A stretch of DNA of 64,000 nucleotides. Source: Artemia franciscana. Taxonomy: Eukaryota; Arthropoda; Branchiopoda; Anostraca; Artemiidae. The stretch spans positions 29,897,716 to 29,961,715 of the forward strand of contig NC_088873.1 in the NCBI RefSeq assembly GCF_032884065.1, written 5' to 3'. Under the pieces are notes generated by a model. The model searched no databases, was not told where the DNA came from, and saw only the letters and a list, made by a program, of their open reading frames with translations. The translations under genes were made by a program, and so were the position numbers. Shown one piece after another: positions 33,502 through 45,500 of this stretch (its first letter is position 1; every line of letters starts with the position of its first letter).

Positions 33502-36500
33502 GAAGAATGGCATGTTGGACAGGGTTGAAACAACATTTTTATGGCACTTGGTATTAACCAAGTGACATATAGCAATCGCAAAATTCTGTCGGTCTGTCGG
33601 TCCCGGTTTTGCTACTTTAGGCACTTCCAGGTAAGCTAGGACGATGAAATTTGGCGGGCGTAGCAGGGCCCGGATCAGATTGAATTAGAAATAGTCGTTT
33701 TCCCGATTTGACCATATGGGGGGGGGGGAGTGGGGGGCCCGTCAATTCGGAAAAAATAGAAAAAAATGAAGTATTTTTAACTTACGAACGGTTGATCAAA
33801 TCTTAATTAAATTTGATGTTTGGAAGAATTTCGTGTCTCAGAGCTGTTATGTTAAATCCCGACTGGTTCTGGTGACATTGGGGGGGGGGGAGTTGGGAGG
33901 GGGTAACCTAAAATCTTGGAAAACACTTAGTGGAGGGATCGGGATGAAACCTGGTGGGAAAAATAAGCACAAGTCCTAGATACATGATTGACATAACCGG
34001 AACGGATCCGCTCTCTTTGGGGTAGTTGGGGGGTGGGTTAATTCTGAAAAATTAGAAAAAATGAGGTATTTTTAACTTACGAACGGGTGATCGGATCTCA
34101 ATGAAATTTGATATTTAGAAGGGTATCATGTCTCATAGCTCTTATTTTTAAATCCCGACCGGATCTGGTGACATTGGGGAAAGTTTGGGGAGGGGGGAAC
34201 CTAAAATCATGGAAAATGCTTAGATTGGAGGGATCGGGATGAAACTTGGTGGGAAAAATAAGCAGAAGTCTTAGATACGTGATTTACATAATTGGAACGG
34301 ATCCGCTCTATCTGGGGGGGGGGGGAGGGTTTAATCTAAAAAATTAGAAAAAAATGACGTATTTTTAACTTACGAAGGAGTGGTCGGATCTTCATGAAAC
34401 TTCATATTTAAAAGGACCCCGTAACTCAGATCCCTTATTTTAAATCGCATCCAGTGTCATTTGGGGGGGGGGGGTCTTAGAAAATACTTAAAGCGGAGAG
34501 ATCAGGATGTAACTGGATGGGAAGAATAAAAACCTATCTAAGATACGTGACTGATATAACCAGATCTGCTCTCTTTGGTGGAATTTGGGGGGGGGGTAAT
34601 TTGGAAAAATAAGGTATTTGTAACTTACGAAAGGGTGACCAGATCTTAATGAAATTTGATTTTTAGAAGGATCTTGTGCTTTAAAGCTCTAATTTCAAAT
34701 TCCGACCAGATCCTGTGGCATTGGGGGGGGGGGAGTTGGAGGGGAAAACCGGAGTTCTAGGAAAACGTGAAAATTGGGGTATTTTTATCTTACGAATAGG
34801 TGATCGGATCTTAATGAAATTTGATATTTAGAAGGAATTCATGTCTCAGAGCTCTTATTTCAAATCCCGACCAGATCTTTTGACATTGGGGGGAGTTGGA
34901 GGGGGAAATCTTGGAAAACACTTGGAGTAGAGGAATCGGGATGAAGCTTTGTGGATAGAATAAACAAATGTCCTTGATACGTGATTGACATAACCGTACT
35001 TGATTCGCTCTCTTTGGGGGAGTTGGGAGGAGGGGTTCAGTGATTTAGCGAGTTTGGTTCTTCTGGACGTGCTAGGACGATGAAAATTGGTAGGCGTGTT
35101 AGGGAGCTGCACAAATTGACTTGATAAAGTTGTTTTACTAGATTCGACCATCTGGGGGGGGGGGGCTAAAGGGAGAGGAAAAATTAGAAAAAATGAGGTA
35201 TTTATAACTTACGAGTGGGTGATCGGATCTTAATGAATGTTGATATTTAGAAGGACATCGTGACTCAGAGCTCTTATTTTAAATCCTGACAGGCATTAAG
35301 CCTCTGATTTTGCTTTTAAATCAATCTATTGATTCTTAGAATTTTGTTAGAGCTCATATCATATGAGCTCTTGGCTCTTAGCTCTTCTTGCCTCGTCACA
35401 AGTGCCATATGAGCTCTTGTTATAATTTTAATTTAAATATAGACGTGTTACCTTGTTGAAATGTGAGTCTTATTTGGACTATCAATATTTTAACAGTTTT
35501 TGGTCTCTTACAAGAATTGGCCCTTGTTTGCATAAATCTTCCCCGATATTTTCTTTGTTCTAGAAAGGTGGACATTAAATAGGTTTTGCAAGCACCAGAA
35601 CGGAAGTTCTTGTGTCCTTTTTAAGAGTAAAAAGAGATCGGAGGGCAAGAAGCCTATCCCTCAAGCCCATTCATTTTCCAAACACATCGAATTAAAATTT
35701 CGAGAAGCCATAGCCGTTTTGCTCAGCGTAGTAGAACAGTTGAGCAAGTATTTCTTTAGGGATATTGGGCATGTCAAACCCCACAATAATGTAATTGGCC
35801 CATAATGCTTTAAAGCAAAATGTTGCTTATAAAATAAATCAAAAGACATTGTGTTTATGGTTGCCAATAAGACGCTTCAGTAATATGGAGGTATCAGCAA
35901 TATGGAGGCCCCAGCAGTATGGAGGTATCAGCCTGTGCACCCTCTGGTTCCCTTCCCATCCTTAAAACAAGCATCGTTTCCCTAAAAAGAGGTATTTAAA
36001 AGTTTCTTACCCTACTGATAACTAATTTGTGGTGAAATGTGGAACATACACTATATATATATATCCATAACTACAGCACGCGAAGTGCATATTTCAAAGA
36101 TGCCAGACACGCCGAACGTATTCGAAATTAGAGTCACGATAAAGATTTTCAGTTCTCAAAAATTATAGGGTTCTAAATAGGGTCCCATGTATGGGACAAG
36201 ATTTTGGTCCCATATACCCTCAATTACAATTTACCTCAATGCATAATTGAACATGCAGTATTTTTTTTTCGATTTGCTGATTATAAGGCTTAGGTTGCTA
36301 ATTGTACATCCGAAACCAATATTTAAATATAAGTCTGAAATTTTAACACAGCAAGCACGTATTTTTGTGGGTAACAGGGGGGGGGGTATGTCACAGTCAG
36401 TAAGAAAAACTTGTGAAACTTTCCCTTGAGACAATCATTGTACATCAGCATGCCAGAGGAGAGACTTGCTCTTGGTACCTAACTTGGTGCAAGTTAGGGT

Positions 36501-39500
36501 AGACATTTTGGGTGACAAAGTTTGGCTTTCAGTGTAATAAATGGTTTGTGATGAATACGAGGATAATATTGCTTTAGATTGTTGCGAGATTAGCACTGGT
36601 TTGCTGATAAATTGAAGTTCAGCACAGATGATCCTACCCTGTTTACACCGGGTTTTATCTAGAGAAGGCTCTTGCTGATAAAAGCGTTTTCGAGCAAGTT
36701 TGGTAATGTAAATTATTCAAACTGATAAAGCAGATAATAAGGTTAAATTTATTACCTAATACAGGGTAGGGGGTCGGTAGGTGACCTACTTTATTTTTTA
36801 TCCAATTGGATGATCTTGGCAGCCAAAGGATATTGAAACAATGTCCAAAACAAAGGTACGCTAAGTATTCATTCATTGTTTGTTTTCTCTTAAACTTGGG
36901 TGCCAAAATTTTGTGAAATTGTGACTACAGATTCAACTACTAATATCATAATAAGTTCCAAATCAAAATACTTCAAGGATTTTTTCACTTACGGTGGACA
37001 TGGAACTCTATGTTTAAATCAGAGCCTGCAGGTGTCTTTACCTTGCATGGTTAAAGGACCCTGTATAAAGTCCTTAGGCCATTGTCCCTTCAAATTCCCT
37101 TCTCCCATCCCTACTCCAAATGTATTTGAAATAAAATATATTTGTTCCGCAGTTTTCGCTTTTTGGTCATTTTACCGAAACATTTAGTACTGCCCTAACT
37201 TTTAGGAATTCTTTTAACGCATTTATTGACGTAAGTCTATTTGTAAATATCACTTTGGTTTTATTAGTCTAATGTTTAAAACATATCCATTAATGGTTTC
37301 TTTCTTTTAATTCCACTTCTTTGAAATTTATAAAAAAAACAACTGACTTTTAAGACTGAACTTATGACATGAGCTATTTGTTTTGTCATCAGTAAAGCGC
37401 AAAGGACACTAAAATCTTCTGAGAGGTTTTAGGGGGTAATAACACCAAACTTATTTATGGCAAAATTTCTTAACTTATAAAAAAAATTAACTATTTATCT
37501 AGTTATGCTGTTCAAATAGTAATTTTCTGCAATGTCTCTTCTTTTTAATCCTTTGCTTTTGGTTATGTTTAGATAACACGATTCTAGTTTTTTGAGAGGT
37601 ATACTACTACTACTACTACTACTAATAACTCACTGCAGCACCAAGCCGCCTGAGGCCAACACAGCCACGCACGCTCCTCCTCCAACCTAATCTATTTAAA
37701 GCCTCCCTCTTTACACCGTCCCAGGAAGTTCCCATTTCCTTTAAATCTTTATTTATGACATCCTCCCAACCCAGACAAGGACGACCTGCTTTCCGTGTAG
37801 CCCTAGATGGTTGGCCAAAAAGGACAATCTTCGGTAATCTGTCATCCTTCATCCGTAGAACGTGGCCTAGCCATCTCGACCTTTCTTTCATTATAGCCCC
37901 AGAAAGCGGGATTGAACCACACTTTTTGTACAACCTACTGTTTGAAATACGGTCAGTCAGCCGGGTACCCAGAACAATCCGTAGGCAATTTCTCTGGAAA
38001 ACATCTAGTAAATTTTCATCTGCTTTTCGGAGTGCCCATGCTTCAGAGCCATATTTGACCACTGTCATCACTGTAGCTTCCAATATTCTAATCTTGGTAT
38101 GTAGACTTATCTTTCTATTCTTCCAATCTTTTTTTAACTTAGAAAAAACACCCTGAGCTTTAGCTATTCTACTTTTAACATCTTCACTGCTCCCACCATC
38201 TTTACTAATAATACTACCAAGGTAACTGAAGCTCCCAACCTGATCAATCTTTTCGTTACCTAATGTCACCTGTTCATCTTCACTTATTCCTAGCCTTAGT
38301 GACTTAGTCTTCTTAACATTAATTTTCAAGCCTATCTTAGCACCCTGAACTCGTAAAACCTCTAAAAATTCATTCATTTTGCTCACACTTTCATCTAATA
38401 TGCTTAAATCATCAGCATAATCTAAGTCCAGGCGCGTTCTTCCTCCCCATTTGATTCCATGGTCTCCAATTGCCTTCCCTGTGCTCCTTAAGACGAAGTC
38501 CATCAAAATGATCCATATAAAGGGGGATAGAACACAACCCTGCTTAACTCCTGATTTAATACAAAACCAGTTGCTAACCTCATTTCCTACCTTAACCGCA
38601 GCAGTATTATTCTCGTACATAGCGCAAGTCACTTTAATGTATTTTTCTGGTATACCATATAACGATAAGACCTTTGTTAACGCTCTTCTATCAACAGAAT
38701 CGAAAGCTTGCTCATAATCGATAAAACTAAGGACCAAAGGTGTTTGAAAACAAAGGGACTTCTCAATTATTAACCTAAGAGTGAAAACATGGTCGACACA
38801 TCCTCTACCTTTTCTAAAACCGCATTGTTCTTCCCTTAAAACTTTGTCTACAGCATGTCTCAGTCTAAAAAGTATCATACTACTCAGTAATTTGCTACCT
38901 ACAGAGACCAGAATAATGCCTCGATAATTACGACACTCACTCTTGTCACCTTTCTTATACAGTGGTTTAATTAAGGTTTTCCTCAAATCATTGGGTACTT
39001 CCCCTTTTTCAAAAATCATGTTCATAATCTTCAGCAGCTTATTCCTAACCTCAGAGCCACCATATTTAAGAAACTCATTAATCGTACTATCAACACCTGG
39101 GGCCTTATTATTTTTTAATCCTTTTAGTACTGTCGCTAATTCTTCCTCACTAAACAAATCTTCCTTCACATCCAAGGTATCACAAACTGCAACTGTATCT
39201 CGGTTTAGCACATTCTCAAAATGTTCCAGCCATCTTTCTTTAACTTTTTCCTTATCACTAATTGTGGCCCCATTTCTATCTTTAACTGGGACTAGTCCGG
39301 ATTGGCTACTTCCTTTCAATTTATTAACATGCCAGTATAATAATTTACTATTATGCCGTCTAGCCGCATCTTCCAGATCCTCAGCAATTTTATCCATCGC
39401 CTCCACTTCACATCTCCTTAGTTCATATTTTAATGCTTTCTCCACCTTCTTTACATTCCTTTTGTTTTCATACGACCTATCACTCAGATAATTCTTATAC

Positions 39501-42500
39501 AAACCCCTTCTACTCTCTATTAAACCTAAAGCTTTTTCACTAATATTCCTAGTTGCAGTCTTAGCACTCTTCCTTAAGACACCATCAGCAACTTCATAAA
39601 TTGTTTTTTCTGAAATTATTCCATCCATCTTCCACGTTGTCAAATTTTAAACCTTCAAGTTTAGTACTCAACTGTTCCTGGAATTTTTTTTCTCAAATTT
39701 TCATCCTGAAGTCTACCAACATCATAACTTTCCGGGAGGGAGTTACCCTTCCGAAATTTCAGCTTTAAATTAACCTTAGACACTACTAGATGGTGATCTT
39801 TACTTTTAACATCAATAACGACACTCCTATACACCCTAGTATATTGTATTGATCCTGCTAGTCTTCTTTTTACAATAACATAATCAATAAGGTTTACTGT
39901 CTTACCGTCACGTGAATACCATGTCAACTTATGGGCCATTTTGTGATCAAACACCGTGTTGGTTATAACTAGGTTGTTATACCTACAAAATTGCAAAAGC
40001 CTATAGACATTACTGTTTTCTTTTCCTACACCAAATTTACCTAGGCTAGGATACCATCTATCCCTATTTCTACCAACCTGGGCATTGAAATCTCCTAGCA
40101 AAAACACCATATTTCTACCTGGTACCCTGTCTATTTGCTCCTGTAACTGTAAGTAAAATTCATCTGAGTCACTAGTATCTCCATCAGTTGGTTCAATGGG
40201 GGCATATACTACTATAACTGATACCCTAAACTTTTTAGTCATAAAATGAGCAATTAGTATTCTATTATTAATACCTTCCCAGCCTAAACAAGACATAGCA
40301 GCTTCCTTATTCATCATGAGCCCTACTCCCTGTCTATGTACCCCATCCTTCCTGCCTGAGTAAACAAATTCTATGTCATCTAACTTCATGCTTCCTACCC
40401 CTGGGATACGAGTTTCTGAAACTCCTAATAAATCCAGTTCAAACCGTCTGAATTCGTCAGTCAAAATGTCGATGCGATAGTCATTTTTTAACGTCGTAAC
40501 ATTCCAAGTTCCAATTTTCATGTTCTTTAAATCTTTGAAATTATTTTGGCCTCAAGAAAAGCAGTGATCCCGGATACCAGTGCAGGATGGGGACCAACAT
40601 ATCTTCTCAAGTCTACACCGAAGCGCTTAAGCCGGCTTAGAACCGGACAGCAAGAAGTCCCTGGGACCTAGATGGTAACACTACCTTTGTTTATTATGAA
40701 TAGAGAATAAGTATGCTTATATACTGCAGGAGACGTGTACTCAATGTTTAGTAAGTTTAGGAAGCCTTGAGGTGTTTTCCTTGTTTCTGGAAATCGTCCA
40801 TTCTTACGGCTGGTAAGACATACCAGTCTTACGGCTGGTAATGTAAATCAGAAATTGTTAGTATTTCGTAATTAACGACGACACGTGTCTTTTCAGCTGA
40901 GCTTGATGCTGCTTATGATCGTGAAAAAGCTGAATCTAAGAAATATGCAAATGCTGACTCTGAAGAAGAAAATAACATAGAAGAACCAGGCAAATTTGTA
41001 GACGAACTTGAGCGCGATGATAAAGTGTCTATGAAATCGAAAAGTAAACTTAGGGGATTGATTTTGACTCCAACGAGAGAACTAGCAGTACAAATTAAGA
41101 ATCATTTAGACGCTGCAGCCAAATATACAGGAATTAAAATAGCAGTCGTTATTGGAGGTTTGGCCTTGCCTAAACAGGAAAGAGTTTTGAAAAAGCAACC
41201 AGATATTGTTGTTGCAACGCCTGGTCGTCTCTGGGAGCTTATTAATGATGGAAATCCTCACCTTTCAAATCTAGAGGACTTACGGTAATTTTATTTCCAC
41301 GATTTTTCAGTTTTGTCCATTTGTTACTATTATTACTGTTATTATCACACATGCACGTAAGGAATGGTAAGATAGGGAGGTTTTGTCCCTTTGATTTGAC
41401 AAAATAATGCCCTTCCTCATAAAAAGGGTTAGGTTCAAATATGCGTGCTGAAAAGGATATTAAAATATGAAAAGGATTTTGGAAATGAACATTTAAAAAT
41501 AGAAATAAAGATATGCAAATTTAGTAAGGTAGAACTGCTACAAGTATCTCAGGTAAATAGGTAAAAACATTAAATAGCACCATCATCGTTCTTAAAGCTG
41601 AGAAGTTTATCGTGTTGTGGTAACAAAATACTGTACTTCATCCGCCAAAATTTTACAGGCAATAGAAACATACTGTCAGGTTTTTTAAATTTCCTTGGGT
41701 CAAGTTAGGGAATTGTTTGGATCGATGACTGATATATTCCTTTTATAGTAATTGTGATTTTGCAAATATGAACAATGGATAAAGATTTCCTTGAGGCTTA
41801 TGCTTCTTATCTCTTCATCTACTACGCATAAACGGTTAACCACAGAAGCGGGATATATCTTAAATCAAAATTGATGTCATCATTGTTGCCTTATATGGTA
41901 GTAAAATAAATATCAAACTCGCTTTTCGAACAAAGACATAAAAATAGATATTCTTGTTTGTGTGTTTTTTTTTGTTTGTTTTTTTTTGGGTGCAGAAAAG
42001 TTTTATGTCATTTAGTTCTAAGATTCTGAAGACATTTTAAGGGATATTTTAAGCCTTAGAATAAATCTTAGCCTCCTTTGAAATGTTTGCTGTGAACATT
42101 ATGTACTTTTGCTAGTTTATTTGTTCGGGGTTAAAACAGTTGTTTGCTCCCCAAATAAAATATGAAATCCTGGACATGATCTCTTTCTGATCTTATCTAT
42201 TTATGTAGCCTTAAAATCTGGCCAAAAATGTAAAAGCCAAATCAAATAAGATATGTAAAAAGTTATGTTTTGGCTGCTATTCGATAATGCATGCCATTGA
42301 ATAGTGTGGACCCGCTATTACCGTAGCTGCCACCAATATTGTGAGGGTGGGTGGCCACTAGATACGAAGATTGGTAAATGTTGGTACCATACTTCCCTAA
42401 AAACTCTCCACTTATAGGCTAAAAGTCTTTAGCCTGTAATTGCCAGCTGCACATCAGTCAAAGAAAAGTACTACTTTGATATTTCCCTTCTCCCTTTGAA

Positions 42501-45500
42501 ATGGCTTCGACGACGCTGACATCTTCAGTTTTCATAACACTCTTTCAATCTAACTCAGGCTAAGAAACCGCAGCATATAGGAAAAGGTCATTGGTAAGTG
42601 CCATATTGTGCGCTCAGGTCACAAAAGCTGAAACGCAATTCAGCAGGAACTTGACCAGAACTCGTACATGGCATGTACAAGACTGACCAAATGATGAAAT
42701 GAATAAATTTAATATGAAAAAGGTGTGACTAATTAAGGAAAAACTGAAAATCCAAATCCACCAGATTCAGTCTAATCCAAAGCCGTATCCATCCAGATAG
42801 GGATTTGACCAAGAATTAGCGTGTGTCTAATGTAGCAAAATGTGTTGTTTTGAAAATTATTAGTGCAAAACTGATAAGCTTTAGTTTTGGTACCGTGGAT
42901 TTAAAAAAAAACCTGTGTCGTCAATTTGAGGATTAGCTTTGAAGTGAATGAAGCATAAAAAAAAGTATCTTTAGAGACATAGGCGCCAGGGTTGCGTAAC
43001 CAAAACAGAATCCATTGGTTTTGGCGATGATTCTGTAAGAGTGTAAACAGTTATAAAGCTAATTTGTCTTGATTAGTGTAATAACTTTGTAGCTCGCCAG
43101 GAAGAAAAGGTGGAAACAAAGAGGTTCACCGTCGGTATGAATGGAAACCACTCTAAAGCCCTTTTGCAACTACGTAAATATTTTGATAGCGGTAATCTGC
43201 AAAAATGCACATAAAAAACAAAACAAAAAATATCACACTTCTAACAAATTCAAATACATCATCACTATATGAACTACGTAAATGAAAACTGAGCTTGTGG
43301 GGACTCATACCAAGTCCTTATAGTTCGTACACAGCGGCGTTCGTCGATTAGGAAACACTTGATATTTTGGATGTAAGTAGATATGTATTAAATATCTACG
43401 GCCAGTTATAGAATTTGAAAATCGAGGTTGCAAAATGAGCAAGTACATAGTCAATTTATAGTAGTGGTGGCGGATTTTTCGTCTATCACTGATGCTGAGT
43501 ATTTTTAAGAAAGGCACAATGTTACTGCTATTAGATGTTACTAATGCATTAGATAAGCCACTCTTAATGTGGCTTATTATGACAGTTTAATGTATTTGAA
43601 AATGGCAATTTAATGTATTTTTCAGGGTGACTGTTTTAGTGTACCTGGAGCATCCATTTTTAGGAACATTATTGCAGAGAAATCTGTACATTATTCTTGG
43701 ATGGGTGCATATACGTGTTTGAACTAGAACTGAGTTCATGAATTACCCAAAGAATCACTAAGTTTGAGCTATATTCTGGTTTTTTACTTTGGAGATGTGA
43801 ACAAAAGTAGACTTGCTCTGTGGCAATATTGGTACCAAAGGCGTAATTTTCTATGAGGTAGATGTGGCAACTGTCTATCTCAGACCTCTGTTTGCCCTTC
43901 AGACCCCAGTTTGCCCCCCACCTGAAATTTGTTTTCTTCTATAATCTTGTCAAGACTAAGATAAGCCTGCATAATTCAAGCATTCACAGAACCGGATTAG
44001 CTTTCTTCCGTATATCTTTATCTTTATGGTACTATACGGCTCATTTTTTAGATGTCACTGTCATTTTTACTTGATTTGTGAAAATTGGTTCCAACTCCCC
44101 CCCCCCCAAGATTTTGACAAAATTACGCCACTGATTGGTACTTTTTCTGCTTGTTTATTTAACCATAAAATAATCCCTTTTTAGGTATCTTGCCATTGAT
44201 GAAACAGACAGAATGCTTGAGAAGGGTCATTTTCAAGAACTGGAAAATATTTTATCTTTAGTCAATGCTGATGAAAATAAGAAAGCTCGTCGTCAAAATT
44301 TTATTTTTTCTGCCACTCTTGCTGTTGTTCACGATCTGCCAGATAGACTAAAGAATAAGAAGAGTAAGAAACTAACCTCTGATGAGAAGTTGAATGGGAT
44401 AATGGGAGAGATTGGTGTTAAATCTAAAGCAAAAGTAGTAAGCTGCAGTCTCAATTTTTATTTTGTAGACATTTATTCTATTTCCATTGGAAAAATGCTT
44501 TGGCAACAATGATACACTTTCAACATTATTTGGTTAATAAATCAATCTTCTGCGATTGTATTCAAGGAGTAAATTCTAAAATTATAAAAGTCAGTGAAAT
44601 CAATTGAGTCGCGTGTAAAGGGTATAAAGTCATATACTGCATTATTTTGTCACAGAAGAGAAGTGATGGGCCATAAATCTGAATTTTTGCTGTTCGTATT
44701 TTGCTAGTTAAGTTGTTGAGAGCCCAAATTGCTCAAGTTCATAAAACAAGCCCAAAAATAACCTTTTTTTTTTCACTTTTGGCTTCTAAATACTATTGGG
44801 GCATGGATATTAAATATATTTCCTTTTTCATATTAATCTTTATATATTGGGAGTGTATTTATAAAGCCATATTTTTTATTCGTTATGTTTTATTAGCTAA
44901 ACTTGCAAAAATATCTTTTTAATTACATCCAACTATTACAGGGTATTTTGTGGCAACTGGTTTTGATTTTTTATGAGCCAGAGCTCAATGTGCTGACCTG
45001 TCAAGCACACTTTGGGATTAATGGGTAAGACGCTGTCGACCAAAGTTTTAAACTACCTCTTACGGGCTTTTCCGCATGGTCAAAAGTTCCTAGATTTTCT
45101 TTTTCTTTGCGATCATCGACAGGCAATCGGTATACATTTTCTAAACGTAGCTGAACCAGCGCAATTGCTATCTTCTAACTTTGTTGAGGATTCTTCTCCA
45201 GACTTTATTGGTGACTCTTCTCTAGACTTCTTTATTTATGACATAATCGATGTAACTGATCTCGGCTATCTGTATCCGAAATTTCATTTCGGATACAGAG
45301 AGGGGATGCTCGTTTTGTACTTCTACTTTCTATGTTTTTGATAAGGTAAATTTTATTTTTAAAATGTATACAAAACACTTTGCAGCACCTGCTAAGAAGC
45401 AGGCATTTACAGATTTGAAAGTTTCCTGAAATTGGGGTTGACAAGAGCCTATCAATGTAGAGAAAGCGATCATTTGTTTCCATTTGCTCGCTTTTGGTTA

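Larger units (their letters stand above)
37603..40680 (-). mobile_element. RTE-like LINE (family A), nearly intact full-length copy
   Basis: On the minus strand: a GC-richer 5' leader (about 40680-40522), an endonuclease ORF (40521-39661), a reverse transcriptase ORF (39643-37622), an almost absent 3' UTR and a (TAG)n tail at 37603-37621. The EN-then-RT organisation without ORF1, the RT signature and the microsatellite tail are typical of the RTE clade. It is the reference copy for the fragments at 532, 2912/5036, 31371 and 58773. The exact 5' end and target duplication were not resolved. It lies antisense within DDX24 intron 4. Confidence 0.9.

Noticed and set aside
33322-33581. Ile/Tyr-repeat ORFs on both strands
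   Set aside because: The same artefact of a second (TA)n tract.
37755-39491. Plus-strand ORFs of 133, 88 and 182 codons
   Set aside because: They lie opposite the intact reverse transcriptase frame and show low-complexity Ser/Leu composition with no domain; they are antisense shadows.
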